64,000 nt of DNA from Brevibacterium sp. (GCA_030457025.1 JAKDSA010000004.1:1-64000), one strand, 5' to 3'. Numbered from the stretch's first letter, positions 51,993-61,601 are shown. The notes: generated from the sequence alone by a model not told the origin. Translations and numbers: made by a program.

Positions 51993-52760
51993 TCAGGCCT
52001 CCAGGCCGTTGAAGGCCATCGCGGTGACCGCCTCGGCGATGGTTTCGGGGCCGACGGGATAGCTGGGGCGATACCACTCGGTGATGGAGTTGACCATGCC
52101 GAAGAGCAGGCGGGTGATCAGGCCCGGTGTGAAGTCCGAGCGCAGACCGCCTTCGTTGATCGCCTCTTTGACCAGAACCCTGATCTTGTCGTCGATCGTG
52201 CGGCGTTGGTCGAGGGCCTCGATCTCGACAGCCGAGTTCCCGCGCACCCGCAGCAGAAGGGTCACGGAGTGGTGGTACTCGATGAGGATGACCACACTGG
52301 CATGGACGGCGGCGCGCAGGCGTTCGAGAGCGTTCAGGCCCGTGCGCTGACTTTCGGCCTCGACGGCGGAGTCGAGGGCGCCGATGCCGCGGTTGATCGC
52401 CAGGTGCAGCAGCTCTTCCTTCGACTTCACATGGTGGTAGATCGCGGACTTCGTGATGCCGAGTTCGCGGGCCACGGTGTCCATGGACGTTCCGTCGTAG
52501 CCGCGGGTGACGAACACCTCGGTGGCACGTTCGATCAGCGTCTCCCGGTCGTAACCGGGGCGCCCGCGACGGGTGCGCTTGGGCTGTGCCCGTGCGCCCG
52601 CCTCGGCGTCGGTGGCACCTGTGTGCGCCGACGAGTCGGCAGCGACGCCCGTGTCTGCGCTCGCGGCAGGGTCGGTGGCCGGATCGGCTGCGGACACGAG
52701 GCCCGGGTCAACTCCGTATACGAGGTCCGGCGTCGACGCAGGTGAGGTCGGTTTCGGCAT
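51993..52760 (-). CDS. paaR: TetR-family repressor, PaaR-like
   Basis: 255-aa regulator. The helix-turn-helix starts only at about residue 70 (DRETLIERATEVFVTRGYDGTSMDTVARELGITKSAIYHHVKSKEELLHLAI), preceded by a long Ala/Asp/Ser-rich tail; the C-terminal ligand domain is helical (NALERLRAAVHASVVILIEYHHSVTLLLRVRG). YHHVKSKEELL and gene position between paaZ and paaK fit the TetR-type PaaR of actinobacterial paa clusters, which senses phenylacetyl-CoA. Four similar palindromic sites in this block are its presumed targets. Start at ATG 52760, with no strong ribosome site; 52766 is possible. Confidence 0.85.
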   Translation of the reverse strand: MPKPTSPASTPDLVYGVDPGLVSAADPATDPAASADTGVAADSSAHTGATDAEAGARAQPKRTRRGRPGYDRETLIERATEVFVTRGYDGTSMDTVARELGITKSAIYHHVKSKEELLHLAINRGIGALDSAVEAESQRTGLNALERLRAAVHASVVILIEYHHSVTLLLRVRGNSAVEIEALDQRRTIDDKIRVLVKEAINEGGLRSDFTPGLITRLLFGMVNSITEWYRPSYPVGPETIAEAVTAMAFNGLEA

Positions 52761-52817
52761 GCGCACCAGTCTAACCAGCCCGCAACGTGGGTGCGGCCAG
52801 CCTCGCCACAGGATCGA

Positions 52818-54113
52818 TCACCGCATGCCCTCACGACGGTCGACGATGCGCTGGAGCTTGCCCACCGAGCGGGGCAGCCCGCCTGGCTGGAGAACAGACA
52901 CGGTCGATGAGACGCCGAGGCGCTCCTTGATGCGGGCGGCGACCAGACGATCGAGGCCCTCGAGCTCGACGGCACCGACGCCCTCACGGCACTCGACCTC
53001 GACGGTCATCTCATCCATCCGGCCCGGACGTGTGAGCACGAGCTGGAAGTGGGGACTGAGGTTCTGGAACTCGAAGAGCACGGTCTCGACATTGGCCGGA
53101 TAGACGTTGACTCCGCGGATGATCATGAGGTCGTCGGAGCGGCCGGTGATGCGCGAGATCCGGCGGAAGTTCTCTCGTGCGGTGCCCGGCAGAAGCGTCG
53201 CGAGATCGTGCGTGCGGTAGCGGATGATCGGCAGTGCTTCCTTCGTCAGAGACGTGAAGACCAACTCGCCCTCCTCGCCGTCGGGCAGCGCCTCACCGGT
53301 GAACGGGTCGACGATCTCCGGGTAGAAGTGGTCCTCCCAGATGGTCGGCCCATCCTTCGTCTCCGCGAATTCGCTGGCGACTCCCGGGCCCATGACCTCG
53401 GAGAGACCGTAGATGTCGACGGCATTGATGTTGAAGGAACGCTCAATCTCCTTGCGCATCTCATCGGTCCAGGGCTCGGCGCCGCAGATCGCGGTCTTCA
53501 GGCTCGTCGTCGTGGGATCGATGCCCTGCTTGTGGAACTCGTCGAGGATTGTGAGCAGGTAGGTCGGGGTGGCCGTGATGATCTCGGGCTTGAAGTCCTG
53601 GATCAGCTGCACCTGGCGTGGTGTCTGGCCGCCGGAGATCGGCACGACGGTGAAGCCGTGACGCTCGGCGCCGTGGACGCCGAGACCGCCGGTGAACAGG
53701 CCGTAGCCATAGGCGTTGTGCATCATCTGCCCACGCTTGCCGCCTGCGGCGAGGATCGAACGCGCAACGAGGCTGCCCCACCTGTCGAGATCGCCCACCG
53801 TGTAGCCGACGACCGTCGGCAGACCCGTGGTCCCCGAGGAGGCGTGGATGCGAGCGACCTGCTCACGCGGGAGGGCGAACATCCCGAATGGGTAGTTGTC
53901 GCGCAGATCCTGCTTGTTCGTGAACGGCAGCTTCGCAATGTCATCGAGACTGGTGATGTCGGCAGGGGTGATGCCGAGGTCGTCGAAGGCCGTCCGATAG
54001 AACGGCACCCTCTCATAGACCGTTGTCACGGTGGTCTGCAGATTGGCGAGCTGATCGGCACGCAGCTCATCCAGGCTCATGCGCTCTCCGGGGTCGAGGT
54101 CGTTGGCAGTCAT
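52818..54113 (-). CDS. paaK: Phenylacetate-CoA ligase
   Basis: 431-aa ANL-superfamily enzyme that makes phenylacetyl-CoA, ATP-dependent, the entry step. P-loop IHASSGTTGLPTVVGYTVGDL (about 88-108), MMHNAYGYGLFTGGLGVHGAERHGFTVVP (about 127-155), CGAEPWTDEMR, DIYGLSEVMGPGVASEF, IIRYRTHDLATLLP (about 300) and GRSDDLMIIRGVNVYP hinge (about 326-341). ATG 54113 follows AAGGAG. Shares a short upstream space with the thioesterase gene; the pair is transcribed leftward from the divergent paaA region. Confidence 0.95.
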   Translation of the reverse strand: MTANDLDPGERMSLDELRADQLANLQTTVTTVYERVPFYRTAFDDLGITPADITSLDDIAKLPFTNKQDLRDNYPFGMFALPREQVARIHASSGTTGLPTVVGYTVGDLDRWGSLVARSILAAGGKRGQMMHNAYGYGLFTGGLGVHGAERHGFTVVPISGGQTPRQVQLIQDFKPEIITATPTYLLTILDEFHKQGIDPTTTSLKTAICGAEPWTDEMRKEIERSFNINAVDIYGLSEVMGPGVASEFAETKDGPTIWEDHFYPEIVDPFTGEALPDGEEGELVFTSLTKEALPIIRYRTHDLATLLPGTARENFRRISRITGRSDDLMIIRGVNVYPANVETVLFEFQNLSPHFQLVLTRPGRMDEMTVEVECREGVGAVELEGLDRLVAARIKERLGVSSTVSVLQPGGLPRSVGKLQRIVDRREGMR

Positions 54114-54188
54114 CGTTTTCTCCTTGCGAAATTCTGTTGTGGTGCACATTCTTTGGACGCCGAGGTGCGGCGTCGTTCCAGCGTCGTT

Positions 54189-54749
54189 TCAGGGGGCGGC
54201 CGGGTGAGGCATCCCCTTCGGAGCTGGCAGGGTGCGGGAGCGGCCGCGGTAGACGGCGATGATGTCTTCGCCGCGGGTGACTTCGACGTCGTAGACGCCG
54301 GAGCGGCCCTGTTTGACGACCTCGCGGCCGCGGGCGACGAGGTGGTCGCCCGTAAATGTGGGTTTGAGGAAGTCGATGTCCCCGCCCGAGGCGACTGTGA
54401 TCGAGCCGGGATAGTTGCAGGCCATCGCAAAGGTGGTGTCGGCGAAGAGGAACACGTAGCCACCATGCGTGATGTCGTGGCCATTGGTCATGATCTCGGT
54501 GACCGTCATCGAACACTGTGCCCAGCCGGGGCCGTGGTCGTCGACGGTGATGCCCAGGTGCTGCGAGGCGCGGTCGTTGGCGAACATCGCCGCGGCGCCG
54601 GTCTTCGGCTCGCCTCCGGGGCTCGGTTCGCTGCGTGTGGTCTCGTCGACGCTTTCGCTTGCCGCTTGACCGCCACTTGCGCTTGCCGTTTGACCGATGT
54701 TCTCGGATGGTCCTGCGTCCTCGGGTGACCGGTGGCCGGATTTCTCCAT
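54189..54749 (-). CDS. paaI: Hydroxyphenylacetyl-CoA thioesterase (PaaI)
   Basis: 186-aa hot-dog thioesterase that removes dead-end CoA esters. Core motif TNGHDITHGGYVFLFADTTFAMACN (about 104-128; Asn-Gly...HGG-FxxAD), then KPTFTGDHLVARGREVVKQGRSGVYDVEV. About 60 N-terminal residues are a Ser/Glu/Ala-rich tail not found in short relatives (~140 aa). ATG 54749 has GGAG seven bases upstream. First gene of the leftward paaI-paaK pair. Confidence 0.9.
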   Translation of the reverse strand: MEKSGHRSPEDAGPSENIGQTASASGGQAASESVDETTRSEPSPGGEPKTGAAAMFANDRASQHLGITVDDHGPGWAQCSMTVTEIMTNGHDITHGGYVFLFADTTFAMACNYPGSITVASGGDIDFLKPTFTGDHLVARGREVVKQGRSGVYDVEVTRGEDIIAVYRGRSRTLPAPKGMPHPAAP

Positions 54750-54862
54750 ATCGCGCTCCTCGTCGAGTGATGCTTCTGCAGCGGTTGGTGCATGTGGGAT
54801 GCATGTGGGAGATGGCGATCTCACCCCAGAGATTCCGGCAACGGCACCTTCAAAGATTAAAC

Positions 54863-54874
54863 GACCATCTGGTC
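54863..54874 (-). promoter_or_regulatory. TetR (PaaR-type) site, paaI side
   Basis: GACCA-TC-TGGTC, perfect palindrome followed by AATAAA; right half CTGGTCAATAA resembles the other three sites. Confidence 0.55.
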
Positions 54875-55193
54875 AATAAATATCGTTGTGATCGGCGTCT
54901 CTGTCAAGTCGGGTGAGCGCGAACGTCGAAACAGCGGAGCAGCGCCGAGGCTGCTGTGCGTGCACCGTTGGTTCGACGCTGCACCGTTGTTTCGAGTGAG
55001 GCGTTGATGGGTGGTGTCGACCCCGACCCCGTACTTGCTGCATTTAGCTTTATCGATAGGCATGACCTGCGTTTTCATTGTTCTGCAATCGGCTCGCTGT
55101 GAGGGCAGGCGAGCGAAGATGCACAGGAGGAGCTCGATGTGCATTGCGCCCCGGCGTGCGGTGTGCCACACTGATAGTGAACAATACAGAACA

Positions 55194-55206
55194 AATGGTC
55201 AGTAAA
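55194..55206 (+). promoter_or_regulatory. TetR (PaaR-type) half-site, paaA side
   Basis: AATGGTCAGTAAA, same right half as 49381-49398; left half is weak (AGAACA). About 95 bp before the paaA start. Confidence 0.5.
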
Positions 55207-55300
55207 TGCTTGCCCCGGGCCGACGGTCGGACGATGGTCGAATCGAACGGCCGGTGCGCAGCACACGGGCCAGGAGTGCGCATCCAAGGGTGGAGTGGTC

Positions 55301-56329
55301 ATGACAACAGAAGTCACCGGGACACCGGACGAAACACATCTCGAGGCGCAGTTCGCCGACACGATCGGTCGTAAGGACCGAATCGAGCCGCGCGACTGGA
55401 TGCCGGAGAAGTATCGCAAGACTCTCGTGAGGCAAGTGGCTCAGCACGCCCACTCGGAGATCATCGGCATGCAGCCCGAAGGCAACTGGATCTCCCGGGC
55501 GCCCTCGCTGCGCCGCAAGGCGATCCTGCTCGCCAAGGTCCAGGACGAGGCCGGTCACGGCCTCTACCTCTACTCGGCCGCCGAGACCCTGGGTGCGACC
55601 CGCGACGAACTCACCGAGAAGCTCATCGCCGGCAAGCAGAAGTACTCCTCGATCTTCAACTACCCGACGCTGTCCTACACCGACGTCGGCACGATCGGCT
55701 GGCTCGTCGATGGTGCCGCGATCTGCAACCAGGTGCCCCTGTGCCGGACCTCCTTCGGCCCCTACGGCCGCGCCATGATCCGCATCTGCAAGGAAGAGTC
55801 CTTCCACCAGCGCCAGGGCTACGAACTCCTGATGACGATGATGCGCGGCACCGACGAGCAGCGGGCCTCGGTCCAGGAGTCGGTCAACCGCTTCTGGTGG
55901 CCCTCGCTCATGATGTTCGGCCCACCCGACGACGATTCGCCGAACACCGAGCAGTCGATGGAGTGGGGCATCAAGACTCACACCAATGACGAGCTGCGCC
56001 AGAAGTTCGTCGACATGTCCGTCCCGCAGGCCGAGGCCCTGGGCGTGACCTTCCCTGACGAAGGCCTGAAGTGGAACGAGGAGCGTGGACACTACGACTT
56101 CTCGACGCCGGACTGGGACGAATTCTGGGCAGTCGTCAAGGGCAACGGTCCCTGCAACGACCAGCGCGTGAATCACCGCAAGCGCGCCTGGGACGAGGGA
56201 GCCTGGGTGCGCGAGGCTGCGCTCGCCTTCGCCGAGAACTCGGCCGCAGACTCGGCGCCCACCGATTCCCCTGAAGCCAGCAGCGCCGCCGCACCCACCA
56301 ACACCACCGCCGAGGAGGCCGCCAAATGA
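55301..56329 (+). CDS. paaA: Phenylacetyl-CoA 1,2-epoxidase subunit A (catalytic)
   Basis: 342-aa diiron oxygenase subunit. The metal ligands lie in [21 protein letters not shown] (EAGH, about residues 84-87) and [16 protein letters not shown] (EESFH, about 166-171), as in ring-1,2-phenylacetyl-CoA epoxidases. The last ~25 residues are an Ala/Ser/Thr-rich tail. ATG 55301 has GGAG six bases upstream (GTG 55295 is in frame). Works with PaaC and PaaB, electrons from PaaE. The stop overlaps paaB by ATGA. Confidence 0.95.
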   Translation: MTTEVTGTPDETHLEAQFADTIGRKDRIEPRDWMPEKYRKTLVRQVAQHAHSEIIGMQPEGNWISRAPSLRRKAILLAKVQDEAGHGLYLYSAAETLGATRDELTEKLIAGKQKYSSIFNYPTLSYTDVGTIGWLVDGAAICNQVPLCRTSFGPYGRAMIRICKEESFHQRQGYELLMTMMRGTDEQRASVQESVNRFWWPSLMMFGPPDDDSPNTEQSMEWGIKTHTNDELRQKFVDMSVPQAEALGVTFPDEGLKWNEERGHYDFSTPDWDEFWAVVKGNGPCNDQRVNHRKRAWDEGAWVREAALAFAENSAADSAPTDSPEASSAAAPTNTTAEEAAK

Positions 56330-56661
56330 GCGCAGAGACTAACCCCAGGTCCGCCGCAGCAGGCAAGACCCCGAGCGTGCGCGGCGAATGGCCCCTCTAC
56401 GAGGTGTTCGTGCGCGGCAAGCGCGGACTCAACCACGTCCACGTCGGATCGCTGCACGCAGCCGATGATCAGATGGCGATCCATCATGCCCGCGACGTCT
56501 ACACCCGTCGCAACGAAGGCGTGAGCCTGTGGGTCATCCGCTCCTCGTCGATCACGGCCTCGAGCCCCGACGAGAAGGATCCCATGTTCGCTCCCAGCGG
56601 CGACAAGGTCTACCGCCATCCGACCTTCTACGACATCCCCGACGATGTCCCCCACATGTGA
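56326..56661 (+). CDS. paaB: Phenylacetyl-CoA epoxidase subunit B
   Basis: 111-aa small subunit bridging PaaAC dimers. Family motifs: [52 protein letters not shown] (about 22-73) and a C-terminal [13 protein letters not shown]. Complete and typical in length (~95-110). Confidence 0.95.
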   Translation: MSAETNPRSAAAGKTPSVRGEWPLYEVFVRGKRGLNHVHVGSLHAADDQMAIHHARDVYTRRNEGVSLWVIRSSSITASSPDEKDPMFAPSGDKVYRHPTFYDIPDDVPHM

Positions 56662-56671
56662 GGAGGCGACG

Positions 56672-57652
56672 ATGACTGCACACGACACCAACGAACCATC
56701 CATCAACATCGACCACGACGAAGCCGGAGCCAACATCGAGCACGGCGAGTCCGAGAACGCCTATTCGGGCCTGCTCGTCAACGACGCCAGCTGGGCCTTC
56801 GGCACCGATTTCGAAGACCCCCTGGCCGGCGTTGACACCACCGTTCCTGAGGGCGTGGACTCACGCGAGCTCGGGGTCTACTGCCAGATGCTCGGCGACG
56901 ACGCACTGATCTTCTCCCAGCGGATCTCCGAATGGTGCTCCAATGCACCCGATCTCGAAGAGGACATCGCGCTGGCCAACATCGCCCTCGACCTGCTGGG
57001 CCAGTCCCGGCTCCTCCTCGCTCGGACAGCGGCCGCCGATCCGAGCCTTGTGCCGCAGCTGCCCGAGGGCTCGCCGGTTCCCGACGAGGACCGGCTCGCG
57101 TTCTTCCGCGAGGATCTCCAGTTCCGCAACGTCCGGCTCGCCGAGGTGCCCAATGGTGACTTCGCCGAGGCGGTCGCGAAGATCCTCATGTACTCCACCT
57201 GGCGCCTGGCGATCTTCGAACGCCTCCAGTCCAGCCGGGACTCCGTGCTCTCGGCCATCGCGGTCAAGGGCGTGAAGGAGATGTCTTACCACCGCGACTT
57301 CGCCGGCCGCTGGGTCCTCACCCTGGCTCGCGGGACCGAGGAGTCGAAGGCCCGACTCCTGAGCGCCCTCGACGGGCTCTGGCCCCTGTGGGACGAACTC
57401 TTCGAGACCCACCCGATCGAAGCCTCGGTCGCGGCCGCAGGAATCGGCGTCGACCCCGCTGAGGTGGCCGATGAAGCCGGGGTCATCCTCGACCAGGTCT
57501 TCGCCGCAGCCGGCATCGACCGCCCCGAACGCGGCGCCCTGGCCGGAGTGCGAGGGCAGAAGGGCCGCGACGGACTGCACACCGAAGCACTGTCGAAGAT
57601 GCTCGCCGACATGCAGGTCGTCGCCCGTCAATATCCGGAAGGACAATGGTGA
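56672..57652 (+). CDS. paaC: Phenylacetyl-CoA epoxidase subunit C (structural)
   Basis: 326-aa PaaA-like subunit lacking a full diiron site. LGDDALIFSQRISEWCSNAPDLEEDIALANIALDLLGQSRLLL (about 71-112) and VKGVKEMSYHRDFAGRWVLTLARGTEESKARLLSALDGLWP (about 200-240) match the family. The first ~45 residues are an acidic, Asn-rich tail beyond the usual start. ATG 56672 sits after GAGGAGG. Overlaps paaD by seven bases. Confidence 0.93.
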   Translation: MTAHDTNEPSINIDHDEAGANIEHGESENAYSGLLVNDASWAFGTDFEDPLAGVDTTVPEGVDSRELGVYCQMLGDDALIFSQRISEWCSNAPDLEEDIALANIALDLLGQSRLLLARTAAADPSLVPQLPEGSPVPDEDRLAFFREDLQFRNVRLAEVPNGDFAEAVAKILMYSTWRLAIFERLQSSRDSVLSAIAVKGVKEMSYHRDFAGRWVLTLARGTEESKARLLSALDGLWPLWDELFETHPIEASVAAAGIGVDPAEVADEAGVILDQVFAAAGIDRPERGALAGVRGQKGRDGLHTEALSKMLADMQVVARQYPEGQW

Positions 57653-58236
57653 CCGCAGCACTTCAGACCCACGAGTCCATCATCCGCGACGGCCGTGACG
57701 ACCGCGACGCCCGGTCCGCCGACGCCGGCAGCAGCCCCGCCGAACCGCTCGACCGTGCCCGCGCAGCAGCAGCTCGCGTGACGGATCCGGAGATGCCGAT
57801 GCTCACGCTCGTCGACCTCGGCGTGCTCCGTGATGTCGCGATCGAGGACGGACGCGTCGTCACGACCATCACCCCCACCTACTCGGGGTGTCCGGCGATG
57901 GCGACGATGCGCGATGATCTGCAGCGCGAACTCCAGGACGCGGGATTCGAAGACGCCGAGGTGCGGGTGTCCCTGACGCCGGCCTGGACGAGTGACTGGA
58001 TCACCGAAGAGGGGCGGAAGGCACTCAAGGGTGCCGGAATCTCCCCACCCGGGCAAGCACCCAGGCATCAGGGACCTGTGGCTCTGACCCTCATGCCCAC
58101 GAATCGAGCCCTGACCTGCACCCTGTGCGGCTCTGCCAATGTGAAGCTGTCCTCGGAATTCGGGCCGACGGCGTGCAAGGCGATGTACCAGTGCCTGGAC
58201 TGCCTCGAACCGTTCCAGCATGTGAAGGAGATCTGA
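57646..58236 (+). CDS. paaD: Phenylacetyl-CoA epoxidase maturation protein D
   Basis: 196-aa MIP18/SufT-type protein with a C-terminal zinc ribbon: PEMPMLTLVDLGVLRDVAIEDGRVVTTITPTYSGCPAMATMRDDL (about 49-93) then RALTCTLCGSANVKLSSEFGPTACKAMYQCLDCLEPF (Cys pairs about 162/165 and 183/186). It helps insert the Fe-S cluster of PaaE. The N-terminal ~40 residues are a charged leader beyond the family start. Confidence 0.92.
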   Translation: MVTAALQTHESIIRDGRDDRDARSADAGSSPAEPLDRARAAAARVTDPEMPMLTLVDLGVLRDVAIEDGRVVTTITPTYSGCPAMATMRDDLQRELQDAGFEDAEVRVSLTPAWTSDWITEEGRKALKGAGISPPGQAPRHQGPVALTLMPTNRALTCTLCGSANVKLSSEFGPTACKAMYQCLDCLEPFQHVKEI

Positions 58237-58237
58237 G

Positions 58238-59383
58238 ATGACCGAAACGATCAATCAGAGCGCCGAGGCGACTGCCGCAGCCGATTCGGACACGTCGACC
58301 GAGCCGACCGTTTCAGGCGCGGGTGCTCCCCGGTCGAGCTTCTACCCACTGACCGTGAAGTCCGTCGACCACCTCACAGAGGACTCGGCGGCAGTGACCT
58401 TCGACGTCCCAGCCGAATACGCTGAGCTCTTCGACTTCGCCGCGGGACAGTCTCTGACCCTGCGCCGGATGATCGACGGCGGAGAACACCGCCGCTCGTA
58501 TTCCATCTGCGCCCCGGCCGGAACCGATCCGCGCATCGGCGTCCGCGAGATTCCCGACGGACTCTTCTCCCAGTGGCTCGTCAACGACGTCCGACCGGGT
58601 GAGACCATCGAGGTTCAGCCGCCCAGCGGCAGCTTCCAGGCCGACCCGGACCTCGGCGGACGGCACCTGTGCATCGCGGCAGGATCCGGCATCACTCCGA
58701 TGCTCTCGATCGCCACCACCGTGCTGTCGAACCCGGACGCCTCTCTCACTTTGCTCTACGGCAATCGCACCACGAACACCGTGATGTTCGCCGAGGAGCT
58801 CGCTGACCTCAAGGACTCCCGCAACCAGCAGCTCGACCTCATCCACGTCCTCTCCCGCGAACCCCGCGAGGTCGACCTCTTCTCAGGTCGCCTCGACGAG
58901 GAGAAGCTGCGTGCGCTGCTGACGAACCTGGTGCCCATCGGCGACATGGACCACGTGTGGCTGTGCGGACCTTTCGGCATGCTCAGCGACGCTCGTTCCG
59001 TCCTCGCCGAATTCGGTGTGCCGAAGGACAAGATCCACTTCGAACTCTTCTACGTCGACGAACCGCCACCGGCGGTCGTCCACGCGGACAAGGTCGTCGA
59101 GGGTGCGACCAGCGACGTCACGATCGTCCTCGACGGACGACGTTCCACCTCGGCGATGTCACAGGGACAGACGATCCTCGACTCCGCCCAGGAGTCACGC
59201 TCGGACCTGCCGTTTGCCTGCAAGGGCGGAGTGTGCGGGACCTGCCGCGCCAAGATCTGCGGGGGAGAAGTCGAGATGGTCCGCAACTACGCCCTCGAAG
59301 ACTCCGAGGTCGAGGCGAACTTCGTGCTCACCTGCCAGACCTTCCCCGTCAGCGACGAGGTCACGGTCGACTACGATTCATGA
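58238..59383 (+). CDS. paaE: Phenylacetyl-CoA epoxidase reductase E
   Basis: 381-aa flavoprotein. FAD motif HRRSYSICAP (about 84-93), NAD motif AAGSGITPMLSIATTVL (about 148-164), and the plant-type 2Fe-2S loop CKGGVCGTCRAK (about 328-339) with the final Cys in LTCQTF (about 368). Passes NAD(P)H electrons to the PaaAC diiron centre. The first ~30 residues are a Ser/Thr/Ala-rich leader. One base separates it from paaD. Confidence 0.94.
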   Translation: MTETINQSAEATAAADSDTSTEPTVSGAGAPRSSFYPLTVKSVDHLTEDSAAVTFDVPAEYAELFDFAAGQSLTLRRMIDGGEHRRSYSICAPAGTDPRIGVREIPDGLFSQWLVNDVRPGETIEVQPPSGSFQADPDLGGRHLCIAAGSGITPMLSIATTVLSNPDASLTLLYGNRTTNTVMFAEELADLKDSRNQQLDLIHVLSREPREVDLFSGRLDEEKLRALLTNLVPIGDMDHVWLCGPFGMLSDARSVLAEFGVPKDKIHFELFYVDEPPPAVVHADKVVEGATSDVTIVLDGRRSTSAMSQGQTILDSAQESRSDLPFACKGGVCGTCRAKICGGEVEMVRNYALEDSEVEANFVLTCQTFPVSDEVTVDYDS

Positions 59384-59511
59384 GTCGAATCGTCCGCAGA
59401 TCGAATTCCGCCCGCTGGCACACGCCCCGAGACTTCTGAGCATCTGACGTTCTCGGTCGCTAGGCTTGAGAACTGTCGACGCTGCACCACACACCACACC
59501 TGAGGAGACCC

Positions 59512-60678
59512 ATGCCCGAGGCTTTCATCCTGGACGGACTGCGCACACCTATCGGCCGCTACGGCGGAGTCCTTGCTGATCAGCGACCCGATGACCTCGT
59601 CGCGACCACGCTCAAGGCCGTCGTCGACCGCTCCGGGATCGATCCAGGCGACATCGACGAGGTGATCCTCGGCTCGGCGAACCAGGCCGGTGAGGACAAC
59701 CGTAACGTCGCTCGCATGGCTGTGCTGCTGGCGGGTCTGCCCGAGTCCGTTCCCGGGTTCACCGTCAATCGTCTGTGTGCCTCCGGGCTGACCGCGATCA
59801 CGACGGCACGGCAGATGATCGCGGCCGGTGACGCCGATGTGGTTGTCGCCGGCGGCGTCGAATCGATGACACGTGCACCCTGGGTGACGGAAAAGCCGCA
59901 GCGGCCCTGGGCGAAACCGGGCAAGTCCTGGGACACCTCGATCGGCTGGCGGTTCACCAACCCCGCCTTCGGTGAGGACACGACCCTGTCGATGCCCCAG
60001 ACCGCCGAACGTGTGGCCGAGCAGTGGAAGCTGGAGCGTGAAGAGCTCGATGCCTTCGCCTACGCCTCGCATCAGTTGGCACTCGCGGCGCAGGAGGCGG
60101 GCAAGTTCGATCCCGAGATCCTGCCCATCGGCGACATCAGCGCCGATGAGGGGCCACGGGCGGACACCACCGTGGAGAAGCTCGCCAAGCTGCGGGCGAT
60201 CCACGGACCCGGGGGAGTCATCACCGCCGGCAACTCCTCCTCGCTCAACGACGGTGCCGCCGTGACGATTCTCGTCAGCGAACGCTATGCCGAGAAGCAC
60301 GGTCTGAGCCCCAGAGCACGCGTCGTCACCGGTGCCAGCGCCGGTGTCTCCCCGGAGATCATGGGCATCGGCCCGGTCCCGGCCACCCGCAAGGCCCTCG
60401 ACCGCGTCGGCTGGAGCGTCGACGATCTCGAGACCGTGGAACTCAACGAAGCCTTCGCCTCCCAGTCTCTGGCCTGCATCGGAGACCTGGGGCTCGATCC
60501 GGAGACCGTCAACGGCTTCGGCGGTGCGATCGCGCTGGGCCACCCCTTGGGCTGCTCGGGAGCACGCATCACCCTGACACTGCTCAACCGCCTCGAACAG
60601 GCCGATGCCAAACGCGGACTGGCGACGATGTGCGTCGGCGTCGGCCAGGGCTCGGCACTGCTGTTGGAGCGAGTATGA
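59512..60678 (+). CDS. paaJ: Acetyl-CoA acetyltransferase-type thiolase (3-oxoadipyl-CoA thiolase)
   Basis: 388-aa thiolase. Nucleophile in FTVNRLCASGLTAITTA (about C88), VVAGGVESMTRAPWV, NEAFASQSLA (about 309-318), GHPLGCSGARITLTLL (about 344-359) and CVGVGQGSALLLERV (Cys about 376; the usual CIGGGQG reads CVGVGQG). Its place after paaE and before the hydratases makes 3-oxoadipyl-CoA thiolase, plus 3-oxo-5,6-dehydrosuberyl-CoA cleavage, the likely role. Overlaps the hydratase start by ATGA. Confidence 0.93.
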   Translation: MPEAFILDGLRTPIGRYGGVLADQRPDDLVATTLKAVVDRSGIDPGDIDEVILGSANQAGEDNRNVARMAVLLAGLPESVPGFTVNRLCASGLTAITTARQMIAAGDADVVVAGGVESMTRAPWVTEKPQRPWAKPGKSWDTSIGWRFTNPAFGEDTTLSMPQTAERVAEQWKLEREELDAFAYASHQLALAAQEAGKFDPEILPIGDISADEGPRADTTVEKLAKLRAIHGPGGVITAGNSSSLNDGAAVTILVSERYAEKHGLSPRARVVTGASAGVSPEIMGIGPVPATRKALDRVGWSVDDLETVELNEAFASQSLACIGDLGLDPETVNGFGGAIALGHPLGCSGARITLTLLNRLEQADAKRGLATMCVGVGQGSALLLERV

Positions 60679-61601
60679 GCGCCGGCGGCAGCGCCGCGAC
60701 CACAGCGGGCGGCACGACCGGCGGCGCCGGAGACGCGAACTTTCCGCTGCTGATCGAACGCTGCGAGGACCGGGTCATCATCCGGCTGAATCGACCCGAA
60801 GTGCGCAACGCCATCGACCAGAACATGGCCGATGCCCTCCACGAGGTGTGCGCGGAGCTCGAAGCCGAGCCGAAGGTCGCCATCCTCACAGGTTCGAACG
60901 GCGTCTTCGCCGCCGGTGCCGACATCGGCCAGCTGCTGGGCCGCGGCCGCGAAGAGGCCCTGGCCGGCATCAACTCCAAGGTCTTCACCCGCATCCAGGA
61001 ACTGCCGATGCCCGTCATCGCCCTCGTCGGTGGAGTCGCTCTGGGCGGCGGAGCCGAGCTGGCATTCGCCTGCGACTTCCGCATCGGGACACCGACGACG
61101 AAGATCGGCAACCCCGAGACGGGGCTGGGCATCCTCGCCGCGGCCGGAGCCGCCTGGCGTCTGCGCGAACTCGTGGGGGAACCACGGGCCAAGGAGATCC
61201 TCTTGGCGGGACGGACTCTCCAGGCCGAAGAGGCCAAATCGATCGGCCTACTCAACGACGTCGTCGACCCCGAGGACCTCGAACTCGCAGGTGAGGCACT
61301 TGCCGATCGGATCGCGAGCTTCGCACCTCTGGCCGTGAGGCTGAGCAAATCGGCATTCCATGCCCCGCGTGAGGCACATCCGCTCATCGACAATCTGGCC
61401 CAGGCCGTGCTGTTCGAGACCGAGGAGAAGCACACTCGGATGACTGCCTTCCTCGAGAAGCGGGAAGCGAAGAAGCGGCAGAAGGCCGAAGCTGTGGCCA
61501 CCGAGGCCATGGACGAGCAGTCCGACCCTCGACATGAGCAAACTGATCCGCGGGCAGTCCAAGACGCTGCCCGAGATGAGGAGAGAGGCAGCGCCGAATG
61601 A
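60675..61601 (+). CDS. Enoyl-CoA hydratase/isomerase (paa pathway, PaaF-type likely)
   Basis: 308-aa crotonase. Oxyanion-hole segments TGSNGVFAAGADIGQLLGRG (about 73-92) and ALVGGVALGGGAELAFACDFRIGTPTTKIGNPETGLGIL (about 118-156) with a Glu in GNPETGLG. After residue about 255 it carries a ~50-residue charged tail (TAFLEKREAKKRQKAEAV...). Probably hydrates the unsaturated CoA of the pathway; which of the two crotonases is PaaF and which PaaG cannot be set from sequence. ATG 60675 overlaps paaJ's stop; the stop overlaps paaH's start (ATGA). Confidence 0.87.
   Translation: MSAGGSAATTAGGTTGGAGDANFPLLIERCEDRVIIRLNRPEVRNAIDQNMADALHEVCAELEAEPKVAILTGSNGVFAAGADIGQLLGRGREEALAGINSKVFTRIQELPMPVIALVGGVALGGGAELAFACDFRIGTPTTKIGNPETGLGILAAAGAAWRLRELVGEPRAKEILLAGRTLQAEEAKSIGLLNDVVDPEDLELAGEALADRIASFAPLAVRLSKSAFHAPREAHPLIDNLAQAVLFETEEKHTRMTAFLEKREAKKRQKAEAVATEAMDEQSDPRHEQTDPRAVQDAARDEERGSAE

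Larger units (their letters stand above)
54750..55300. other. 551-bp divergent promoter region of paaI-paaK and paaABCDE
   Basis: No gene seen. It holds two TetR-type sites (one near each start). The A+T-richer stretch about 55025-55080 and 55165-55205 probably contains the paaA promoter. Confidence 0.5.
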
